DNA of 33,977 nucleotides, taken from positions 1-33,977 of the IMG/VR virus record IMGVR_UViG_3300044628_000219. One strand, 5' to 3'. The position numbers and the translations under genes were made by a program. The stretch comes from a virus. Each line of letters opens with the position of its first letter. The first letter of the stretch is position 1. Positions 1-4,932 of this stretch are shown here, piece after piece. Under the pieces are notes generated by a model. It saw nothing but the letters and a program-made list of their open reading frames with translations, had not been told where the DNA came from and ran no database searches.

Positions 1-13
1 TTAAGTACGTCAT
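1..13 (-). CDS. Probable 5' end of the YqaJ C-terminal-like gene, if the window is circular
   Basis: On the minus strand, position 13 begins ATG ACG TAC TTA and runs in frame off the left edge. If position 1 is joined to 33977, the frame enters the open reading frame at the right edge without a stop. The joined gene is 279 nt (92 aa). The ATG is preceded by CCTTAAAGGGGATTCGT, a strong ribosome binding site matching the leader of five other early genes. The match of frame, start and leader is seen in the sequence. Circularity itself is inferred. Confidence 0.6.
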
Positions 14-40
14 ACGAATCCCCTTTAAGGTTCTAATCGC

Positions 41-56
41 TGTGCAAAATTGCACA
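41..56. promoter_or_regulatory. Perfect 7+2+7 inverted repeat, candidate operator
   Basis: TGTGCAA-AA-TTGCACA is a perfect palindromic site 28 nt upstream of the ATG at position 13 on the minus strand, between any upstream promoter and the ribosome binding site. Its size suits a dimeric HTH repressor such as the Cro-like protein at 31090-31329, but that link is inference. It could also fold as a small RNA hairpin in the leader. Confidence 0.4.
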
Positions 57-229
57 ACCGGACACTACAGTAACACAAACAACTTTAACAATGAGTAATT
101 TCTATCGTTTAACAACAGTCAATAGTCTATGTTCTGGCATACTTCATGCTATATATGTTATGTATTCATACAATATAATTGAAAGACAGATATAGTTAGG
201 AAGTAATATAGTAAAACCCGAAATATAGT

Positions 230-249
230 AGGAATACTGTCGTATTCCT
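230..249. repeat. 8-bp inverted repeat (hairpin)
   Basis: AGGAATAC-TGTC-GTATTCCT is a perfect 8-bp stem with a 4-nt loop in the AT-rich non-coding region. There is no T-tract on either side, so it is not a canonical terminator. It may be a protein binding site, an RNA element or part of an origin; the sequence does not say which. Confidence 0.4.
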
Positions 250-331
250 GACGATAGTAGATAAGACGCCTTATATTATTTCAACCATGTAATGCTTTGA
301 AACTTAACTACATGGTATAGGTGTTAGTACC

Positions 332-351
332 ACAGACGTTAAAACGTCTGT
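332..351. repeat. 9-bp inverted repeat downstream of the 65-aa basic gene
   Basis: ACAGACGTT-AA-AACGTCTGT is a perfect 9-bp inverted repeat. It begins 30 nt beyond the stop of the minus-strand gene at 381-578, where a terminator or RNA-stabilising hairpin would sit, but neither strand has a following T-run. In RNA it would fold as a 7-bp stem with a TTAAAA loop. Confidence 0.4.
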
Positions 352-380
352 CGTTATATAACATATATACGGGGTGTTGC

Positions 381-578
381 TTATTTGCCAAATTGGGGTT
401 TCTTGGGCTTTGGGGCTTTCCATCCCATTGCTTTGAACCGTTCTCTGATGTCGGTTCCTGGTGGTGTCCAGCGAAACTTGGAATCCAGAATGGTCAGCGG
501 TTCTGATGACTCAGGCTTGGGCGCAGAGGCGCGCGCGGGAGAATTTTTGACTAAGGCGAGTTTCTTGGCGGGTGACAT
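381..578 (-). CDS. Small basic Pro/Lys-rich protein, unknown function
   Basis: A 65-aa protein rich in Lys, Pro and Ala with a basic tail (KAPKPKKPQFGK). The middle holds FRWTPPGTDIRERFKAMGW, which looks like a short folded or binding segment. The start is supported by CAGGAG six bases before the ATG. It is the last gene of the left minus-strand cluster, about 90 nt after the methyltransferase-like gene. It overlaps plus-strand frames that lack ribosome binding sites. I do not recognise a family; a nucleic-acid-binding role is only suggested by charge. Confidence 0.7.
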   Translation of the reverse strand: MSPAKKLALVKNSPARASAPKPESSEPLTILDSKFRWTPPGTDIRERFKAMGWKAPKPKKPQFGK

Positions 579-664
579 GGTTGCTCCTGGTTGCCAATGC
601 CTCTAGGACGCGATTTAAGGTACCTGGGAGGCGTTAAAAAGAAATAAGGCTATCACGACATGGG

Positions 665-1255
665 TTAACCCCATTGACGCGCCATAGCCTCTGCAATTCC
701 TAAGTAGGTTGTTGACCGAATTTTCCAGCGGTCTTTGCTTGGTGGCAATTTGTTTTGACCGCTATCTGTCTGATTACCCCAACGCGGTTTACCGTCGATC
801 ATGCGCGGGAGAATTTCTTGCGTTGGCTGCAATAGCGGTAGGTTTTTGAGCCAGAGGCAAGTTGCTTTGCTTGCGTCATGTCCAAATTGATAAGGTTGGA
901 CAGTTTGATCAGGTTTCCTGATTTGCGTTGAAATTGCCCCTATAGGGTTTTCTAGCGCGATTTTGGGAATAGGTGCATCAAGTAGCAGCTGGACGAATTC
1001 GAGAGCGTCTAGCGTCATTTGAGCGCGTTCTGGACGCTTTTTATTCCAGTGCAGTCCTGATGAGCATAGGTAGGTACATGGTGGGTGAGAAATCATCAAA
1101 TCCCAACCATCATTTAGAACATCTCTGATGTCACCTTGATAATGCAAACCTGGTTGTTCAGTTGGCAACAAATCACAGGACAGAGCGTAATGTCCAGCAC
1201 GGACAAAAGCATCTCTGACCGTGCCGGAGTATTCGCAAGCAACAAGGACTCTCAT
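665..1255 (-). CDS. Phage DNA (cytosine) methyltransferase-like protein
   Basis: A 196-aa protein that probably binds S-adenosylmethionine and acts on phage DNA. The N-terminus VLVACEYSGTVRDAF is a motif I-like loop, followed by a CDLLP acidic strand end. HPPCTYLC (residues 57-64) resembles the motif IV PPC loop of C5-cytosine methyltransferases, with Cys60 as the candidate nucleophile, and ENP near residue 102 resembles motif VI. QPYQFGH and KATCLWLKNLP are typical of this widespread phage family. At 196 aa it is far shorter than ordinary C5 enzymes and has no clear target-recognition domain. The start overlaps the preceding stop by ATGA. Catalytic activity and target are not provable here. 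Confidence 0.75.
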   Translation of the reverse strand: MRVLVACEYSGTVRDAFVRAGHYALSCDLLPTEQPGLHYQGDIRDVLNDGWDLMISHPPCTYLCSSGLHWNKKRPERAQMTLDALEFVQLLLDAPIPKIALENPIGAISTQIRKPDQTVQPYQFGHDASKATCLWLKNLPLLQPTQEILPRMIDGKPRWGNQTDSGQNKLPPSKDRWKIRSTTYLGIAEAMARQWG

Positions 1256-1467
1256 TCAATTCTCAGGACGTAATGCTCCTGAGTCGGGCCTGATATGTCG
1301 GCTGATTCACCAATGTGAATATTGGACAGAATTTCTATGTCCGATTCTGAGTAACCATTGTCGCTTGTGAAAAAGTCTGCACCATGAATCTCATGGACGT
1401 GAGCGTCAATGCCGGTTCTCCAGTAGCAAACAAACTTCTCATGTCCGAACAGTTCAGTTTCTCTCAT
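1252..1467 (-). CDS. Hypothetical 71-aa protein
   Basis: A small acidic protein, rich in His, Glu and Asp, with no recognised domain or membrane segment. The start is fixed by TTTAAGGAGATTAGACATG, one of the shared leader copies of this cluster. Its stop overlaps the start of the methyltransferase-like gene (ATGA), so the two are probably translated together. Function unknown. Confidence 0.75.
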   Translation of the reverse strand: MRETELFGHEKFVCYWRTGIDAHVHEIHGADFFTSDNGYSESDIEILSNIHIGESADISGPTQEHYVLRIE

Positions 1468-1478
1468 GTCTAATCTCC

Positions 1479-1673
1479 TTAAATTACATTGTCGAAAATG
1501 CTATTCAACGCGTCTTCGTTCTGGAATTTATCTGTCTGTTCTTCAATCCAAATAGCATCATCGTCCTGAAGCCAAAGAGAATCGCCTGTTGCTTGATCGG
1601 TAATTTCGTATGCCCATCCATTACCATGAGAGATAACGTGAAATTTTCCTGTTTCTGTTGTGAATTGCATCAT
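1479..1673 (-). CDS. Hypothetical 64-aa protein
   Basis: A small acidic protein with a W-rich middle and acidic C-terminus. It may start at ATG 1673 or the next codon (ATGATG). The leader ATGGAGATTAGACATG matches the cluster consensus. The composition (TGKFHVISHGNGWAYEITDQ, then DSLWLQDDDAIWIEE) suggests a small beta-rich fold, but I recognise no family. It lies 11 nt upstream of the next gene's start, and its stop falls within that gene's ribosome-binding leader. Confidence 0.75.
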   Translation of the reverse strand: MMQFTTETGKFHVISHGNGWAYEITDQATGDSLWLQDDDAIWIEEQTDKFQNEDALNSIFDNVI

Positions 1674-1685
1674 GTCTAATCTCCA

Positions 1686-1769
1686 TTAAAAGGATAGTAA
1701 AACGAAAAGAAAAGCCCATAAGAATAGGAAGGCAACAAAACCGCCGATCATTTCTAAAAGGGTTTGCAT
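1686..1769 (-). CDS. 27-aa single-pass membrane peptide
   Basis: ATG at 1769 overlaps the stop of the NYATW gene (TGATG) and follows TCGGAGGC, a strong ribosome binding site. The peptide is almost entirely one hydrophobic helix, residues 8-26 (IGGFVAFLFLWAFLFVLLS), ending at TAA 1686-1688. Coupled translation, a good ribosome site and a transmembrane-like composition support a real gene. Role unknown; possibilities are a membrane regulator or a superinfection or host-takeover peptide. Confidence 0.6.
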   Translation of the reverse strand: MQTLLEMIGGFVAFLFLWAFLFVLLSF

Positions 1770-2047
1770 CATGCCTCCGAGTAATCTTCAATCATATGCT
1801 CGGCAATTTCATGCCAATTAACGTCACTCAGGAAAGCCAAAGCGTAATCCTGAGCAAGCGTAGTTTCCGACTTGTAATCGGTAATCAAGTTTTCAGCGTG
1901 TTCTTTGAGGCACTCTGCTAGGTTGACATTCTCGAAATTACCGTCATCGTTTGCAAAGTATTCGAATGGATCGAGTCCATCGAAAATCTCAAGCATGACG
2001 CGCCAAGTAGCGTAATTAGTCCAACCGTTATACGTTTGCTTTTCCAT
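1769..2047 (-). CDS. NYATW-motif phage protein (DUF7249-like)
   Basis: A 92-aa acidic protein starting MEKQTYNGWTNYATWRVMLEIFDG. The YNGWxNYxTWxV signature is shared by a common family of small phage and plasmid proteins of unknown function, which I recall as DUF7249; that name is from memory. The rest is predicted helical and acidic. The leader TTAAGGGATTCGACATG is a member of the early leader set. It may help switch host functions early, but nothing in the sequence shows a mechanism. Confidence 0.8.
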   Translation of the reverse strand: MEKQTYNGWTNYATWRVMLEIFDGLDPFEYFANDDGNFENVNLAECLKEHAENLITDYKSETTLAQDYALAFLSDVNWHEIAEHMIEDYSEA

Positions 2048-2074
2048 GTCGAATCCCTTAAAAGTGTAGGAAAT

Positions 2075-2110
2075 GGCGTTAAAACACGCCCGAAAACCGC
2101 CCGAAAGCGG
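2075..2110 (-). terminator. Weak terminator/attenuator-like double hairpin after the clamp gene
   Basis: On the minus strand, 15 nt after the clamp gene's stop, CCGC-TTTCGG-GCGG is followed by TTTTC. Next comes GGCGT-GTTTTA-ACGCC. Both stems are short (4 and 5 bp) and the T-tract is brief, so termination would be partial at best. It could lower expression of the five genes downstream relative to the clamp. Confidence 0.35.
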
Positions 2111-2124
2111 CTTTCAGTCAGGCT

Positions 2125-2748
2125 TTAGACCGTTACAGCTTCCGGCTTGACCGCTTCCGCTTGGAACCATTTCGGCAAAGTTCCACCATAAGCGTCTTCT
2201 CGCATTGGCATTAAAACGCCAACGAATTCGTCAACGGCAGGTAAGGCAACCAAAGCCGGATTCTTTCCTTGATGGAAAACTCTTGGCGTTTGCTTTTTGC
2301 CTGTTAAGTCTTCAGCGGCTTGCATAAATGCCATCAAATACTCAGGATTAAAATTAGCAGGCTTGGCGTCTTCATCTTTTAAGACCTTCGGCGTTACTCG
2401 GTCACAATCGGGAAAAGTACCTTCACAAGCCATCAATGTCATTGTCGAATCGGGCGCAATGACTTGGATTTCTTGACCGTTGACGGTGAAATGCAACCAA
2501 TCATCGGCAGTTTTCTTGGTTCCTTTTAGCTTTTCAATGTCGCTTGACTTGATGATGACGCGCTTCGGCGTTTCATGCGGTTCAGAGTTCAGTCTCAGTC
2601 TACCGAGCATATGCCCATTGGTAGCTTCCAAGATTGTGCCTCGACGGTCTTGAGTGACGCAAACGCCCATTAAGTAAAAACGGATATCTTGCTTGCTTGC
2701 AAACCGTGAAAGTGCTTTGAGTTCTTTGCGCTTGAGTGTGAATTTCAT
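2125..2748 (-). CDS. Short DnaN-like sliding clamp (DNA polymerase III beta-subunit homologue)
   Basis: A 207-aa protein matching pieces of the bacterial beta clamp. ILEATNGHMLGRL (residues 39-51) corresponds to the ATDGHRLA strand of DnaN. IIKSSDIEKL (65-74) corresponds to its IVPRKGVIELM segment. EGTFPDCDRVTP (109-120) matches the DGRFPDYRRVLP linker between domains 2 and 3. GVLMPMRED near 178-186 matches the C-terminal VVMPMRL. Bacterial DnaN is about 366 aa with three domains; here the first domain and part of the third are missing. Its likely job is to tether the host polymerase or other clamp clients to phage DNA. The start is fixed by CAGGAGATTCGACATG. Homology is read by eye. Confidence 0.7.
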   Translation of the reverse strand: MKFTLKRKELKALSRFASKQDIRFYLMGVCVTQDRRGTILEATNGHMLGRLRLNSEPHETPKRVIIKSSDIEKLKGTKKTADDWLHFTVNGQEIQVIAPDSTMTLMACEGTFPDCDRVTPKVLKDEDAKPANFNPEYLMAFMQAAEDLTGKKQTPRVFHQGKNPALVALPAVDEFVGVLMPMREDAYGGTLPKWFQAEAVKPEAVTV

Positions 2749-2775
2749 GTCGAATCTCCTGAAAGGAATTGAAGG

Positions 2776-2937
2776 TTAGTTGTCTTCCGATAAAGCAACT
2801 AGGAAAATTACCATTGATGCACATCCTGCCATTGTCAGTACAGCGCAGAGAACTAACGGCTTGCCAATAGCAATACCGAAAATGCTGATAAGTAACAGCA
2901 TAGTACCGAGAAGCAAGAATATTGTTGAATCTTTCAT
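2776..2937 (-). CDS. 53-aa protein with two membrane segments
   Basis: First gene of the left early cluster, starting from CAGGAGATTCGACATG, identical in its last 15 bases to the clamp gene's leader. Residues 6-25 and 28-49 are hydrophobic and separated by GKP, giving a helical hairpin; the end is SEDN. It is too short for most gene callers. The strong leader and the membrane-type composition make it convincing. Function unknown; being first in the early operon suggests action at the host membrane soon after infection. Confidence 0.75.
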   Translation of the reverse strand: MKDSTIFLLLGTMLLLISIFGIAIGKPLVLCAVLTMAGCASMVIFLVALSEDN

Positions 2938-3031
2938 GTCGAATCTCCTGGTAGGATTATGTTGATCAGTACTACATGATTATTGTAGTAGATTAATCGG
3001 ATTATACAAGTATATTTTCAATGATATATTT

Positions 3032-3055
3032 CTATCAGGAAACCATATCTGATAG
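3032..3055. promoter_or_regulatory. 7-bp inverted repeat, candidate operator
   Basis: CTATCAG and CTGATAG are separated by 10 nt, so arm centres are about 1.6 helical turns apart. It lies between the two TATAAT-like boxes of the minus strand, where a repressor could control the early operon. The function is inference. Confidence 0.35.
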
Positions 3056-3147
3056 GCGCATTATATAGTTACTATATATATATGGTATGTAAGTAATTGT
3101 CTTATATGTAATATGGTCAGTATGTTGCGGAAAAGGTAAGATGACAG

Positions 3148-3177
3148 TATGACAACATCCACTCTGGCGTTGTCATA
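3148..3177. promoter_or_regulatory. 9-bp inverted repeat with 12-nt spacer, candidate operator
   Basis: TATGACAAC and GTTGTCATA are perfect inverted arms separated by 12 nt. An extra ATGACA half copy lies just left at 3141-3146. This is the longest perfect dyad in the control region and overlaps the possible plus-strand -35 (TTGTCA). It fits binding by a dimeric regulator; an RNA stem-loop is also possible. Confidence 0.4.
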
Positions 3178-3421
3178 TTTCTATCGGGGCAGGGTAAAGC
3201 TATTAATACCAGGTATTTAATATGCGTCTACTATTGATTGTGGCTTAATCTGGTCAATTGTTGGCTTGGTAACTGTCAGCTTGGCAAGATTGTCCTTTTG
3301 GCTACTTCGATGGTCTAGGTGGGGTCTGTGTGGCGCGCCCCCCAACCAGCTCCCCCCAAAAGTTTTTTACGTTTTTTGGTATTGTTTGGTTTCTTCGCTG
3401 CTCTCCTTGTGGTGAGCGTTC

Positions 3422-3448
3422 GCCCCTGGTTGTCAGGGGCTTTTTTTT
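3422..3448 (+). terminator. Intrinsic terminator in front of the late operon
   Basis: GCCCCTG-GTTGT-CAGGGGC is a perfect 7-bp GC-rich stem with a 5-nt loop, followed by eight T residues. It is oriented to stop plus-strand transcription and lies 38 nt upstream of the first late gene's start. No plus-strand gene precedes it, so it ends a leader RNA started in the control region. Such promoter-leader-terminator layouts are controlled by antitermination in lambdoid phages; whether that holds here is inference. Confidence 0.85.
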
Positions 3449-3485
3449 CGCCTATGATGATTATGTGGTGATAGGGAGGTTAGGT

Positions 3486-3716
3486 ATGTATAGTGAGGGT
3501 GGTATGGAGATTATGGTTGAAAGAGGTGTGGTGATGCCGCCTAAGTTAGAGAGTCGTTATCCGCATGGAGAGATGGAGGTGGGTGACAGCTTTTTTGTGG
3601 TGGGTTTAGGGATGCAGGTTGTGCTGAACGCCAACTGGCGGGCGAGTAAGAAGTTGGGGTGGAAGTTTTCAGCTAGGAAAGAAGGGGATGGTATTAGGGT
3701 ATGGAGGGTGACATGA
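3486..3716 (+). CDS. Small phage protein with MEVGDSFFV and RVWRV motifs
   Basis: A 76-aa protein, first gene of the late block. ATG at 3486 is chosen because GGGAGG lies six bases upstream; the frame is open back to 3330, but that part covers the terminator and lacks a ribosome site. The pattern YPHGEMEVGDSFFV, then a Lys/Arg-rich helix and GIRVWRV, recurs in a widespread family of small phage proteins (DUF7303-like, named from memory). It may bind nucleic acid, but no function is established. Its stop overlaps the next start by ATGA. Confidence 0.75.
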   Translation: MYSEGGMEIMVERGVVMPPKLESRYPHGEMEVGDSFFVVGLGMQVVLNANWRASKKLGWKFSARKEGDGIRVWRVT

Positions 3717-3910
3717 AGGTAGTGGAACTGAGAGAGGACTATGTGGACATGGCGCAGGATGATTACTGGGGTGCTGTACACCAGATGAATCAGGCTGAGT
3801 TGATTATGGAACTGCGTCGGCAGCAAGACAGGTCTGCAAGGCTGTTAGCAGAGTGCTTGTCAGAGTTGTCGAGGATTAAAAGGGTGGTGAATGGGTCAGC
3901 CTACGCCTGA
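3713..3910 (+). CDS. Hypothetical 65-aa helical protein
   Basis: Starts at ATG 3713, which overlaps the previous stop and follows GGAGGGTGAC; an in-frame ATG at 3701 is further from any ribosome site. The protein is charged and probably all-helical, with a heptad-like stretch QAELIMELRRQQDRSARLL suggesting a coiled coil. I recognise no family. It overlaps the next gene by 20 nt. Confidence 0.65.
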   Translation: MKVVELREDYVDMAQDDYWGAVHQMNQAELIMELRRQQDRSARLLAECLSELSRIKRVVNGSAYA

Positions 3911-4151
3911 GGAGAAGTATCGGGAGGAGTTATTGCTATCCAGAACGGTTCTGAGGACTGAGATGCAGAAGGCTGCACGGGCGTATTCGCCTGCTGACAA
4001 GCGGGAGTTGCTGAAGACCTGGAATGAGGTCTACAAGCCTGAGGTGGCGCGGGAACTGTTGCGGGTAGCAAGGAACAAAGAGGCTATGTATCGCATAGCC
4101 AACTGGAACTTAGGTGAGTTTGATAAGGAGCGTCGCGGTGGCAAACGATAG
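3891..4151 (+). CDS. Hypothetical 86-aa helical protein
   Basis: A basic, helix-rich protein (TPEEKYREELLLSRTVLRTE, then YSPADKRELLKTWNEVYKPEVARELLRVARNKEAMYRI) ending in ERRGGKR. The ATG follows AAAAGGGTGGTGA. It precedes the glycosyltransferase-like gene and the terminase. A small-terminase role would fit the position and the helical DNA-binding character, but no HTH signature is clear. Confidence 0.65.
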   Translation: MGQPTPEEKYREELLLSRTVLRTEMQKAARAYSPADKRELLKTWNEVYKPEVARELLRVARNKEAMYRIANWNLGEFDKERRGGKR

Positions 4152-4932
4152 ATATTCCGATATTACGGTGGTTGCCATCTATGGCGATGGGCGAGGGTAC
4201 ATAGCTTTGCCTGCTTTACAGAAGACTGCGGCAGCACTGCCTGGCAGCAAGCAATTGCTGATTACCAATGTGGCGGTGCAGACAGATGTGCCACAGAAGT
4301 TGGTAGCACACGGACTGGACTACCATGCGTATTCAGAGTTTGTGCTGTACGGGTTGCATCACTATATCGACACACCGTATGCCTTAATCGTGCAACACGA
4401 CGGTTGGGCGTTGAATGGCGATAACTGGCGCGACGAATGGCTGACCTACGACTATGTGGGTGGGCTAACACACGCAGCACTAACACCGTATGGCCTCTAC
4501 AAGACTGGCTACACCTGGTGGGGAGAGTCTGATGTCAGGGTTGTGCAGAACGGTGGCTTTAGTTTGCGTAGTAAGGCAATGCTAGAAGCGCCTTCTAAGT
4601 ACGGCATCATGCGAAATCAAATGCCAGAACCAACCTTGATGAATGAGGATGTTCAGGTCTGCTGCTTTATGCGGCCTGCGTTAGAGAATGTTGGCATCCA
4701 GTTCTGCCCTGATGAACTCTCTAAGTATTTTTCTTTTGAACATCTAGGCCCACCTCATGAGGGCATGGATTTGACCAAGGTGTTTGGACATCACGCGAGA
4801 TTTAGACAACTGATTTATGGTGACAAAGTATTGTGGAAACTCACCAGAGAACAGATGGCAAACTTCTTGGGTGAAGAAGCTGTCTATGATTTGTTTGCTG
4901 ACCACTACAAATATGAAATGCTAATGGCATGA
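4138..4932 (+). CDS. DUF5672-type glycosyltransferase-like protein
   Basis: A 264-aa protein from a GTG start at 4138, preceded by AAGGAG seven bases upstream. An upstream in-frame GTG at 4114 lacks such a site. The segment YALIVQHDGWALNGDNWRDEWLTYDYVGG followed by QNGGFSLRSKAML and NEDVQVC is the signature of the DUF5672 family, which has a GT-A-like fold and occurs in bacteria and phages. It probably transfers a sugar to a phage or host glycan; donor and acceptor are unknown. Placement directly before the terminase is unusual for a sugar enzyme. Its stop overlaps the terminase start by ATGA. Confidence 0.75.
   Translation: MANDRYSDITVVAIYGDGRGYIALPALQKTAAALPGSKQLLITNVAVQTDVPQKLVAHGLDYHAYSEFVLYGLHHYIDTPYALIVQHDGWALNGDNWRDEWLTYDYVGGLTHAALTPYGLYKTGYTWWGESDVRVVQNGGFSLRSKAMLEAPSKYGIMRNQMPEPTLMNEDVQVCCFMRPALENVGIQFCPDELSKYFSFEHLGPPHEGMDLTKVFGHHARFRQLIYGDKVLWKLTREQMANFLGEEAVYDLFADHYKYEMLMA

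Larger units (their letters stand above)
14..380. other. AT-rich non-coding region, probable control region of the recombination genes
   Basis: No convincing gene on either strand; a 61-codon plus-strand frame at 321-506 lacks a ribosome binding site and collides with the real minus-strand gene at 381-578. The stretch is AT-rich and holds three perfect inverted repeats (41-56, 230-249, 332-351) and several ATATAGT copies around 191-228. In the circular reading it is the leader of the minus-strand operon starting at position 13. A TTGACT hexamer lies on the minus strand near 117-122, but no good -10 box is found at the right distance. Confidence 0.6.
1465..2955 (-). repeat. Repeated early-gene leader AGGAGATTcGACATG (five copies here, a sixth at 11-30)
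   Basis: The minus-strand starts at 2937, 2748, 2047, 1673 and 1467 share AGGAGATTCGACATG or close variants (AGGGATTCGACATG, TGGAGATTAGACATG, AGGAGATTAGACATG). The ATG at position 13 has AGGGGATTCGTATG. A Shine-Dalgarno alone would not fix the ATTCGAC spacer, so the extra conservation suggests shared origin by duplication or a common translational control site. Confidence 0.7.
2938..3485. other. Divergent non-coding control region between early and late blocks
   Basis: About 550 bases without a convincing gene. The left half (2950-3120) is very AT-rich with runs such as TATATATATA at 3074-3083. On the minus strand, TATAAT hexamers at 3001-3006 and 3060-3065 are candidate -10 boxes for the early operon, though neither has a good -35 at normal spacing. 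Inverted repeats lie at 3032-3055 and 3148-3177. On the plus strand, TTGTCA at 3170-3175 is a possible -35, but its -10 is weak. The region ends with an intrinsic terminator at 3422-3448. It is the natural place for early and late promoters and perhaps the replication origin. Confidence 0.65.

Noticed and set aside
321-606. Plus-strand frames at 321-506 and 385-606
   Set aside because: No ribosome sites; they are antisense to the minus-strand gene at 381-578, which has a good start.
3330-3485. N-terminal extension of the first late gene from 3330
   Set aside because: The extension reads through the intrinsic terminator and has no ribosome site; ATG 3486 has GGGAGG six bases upstream.
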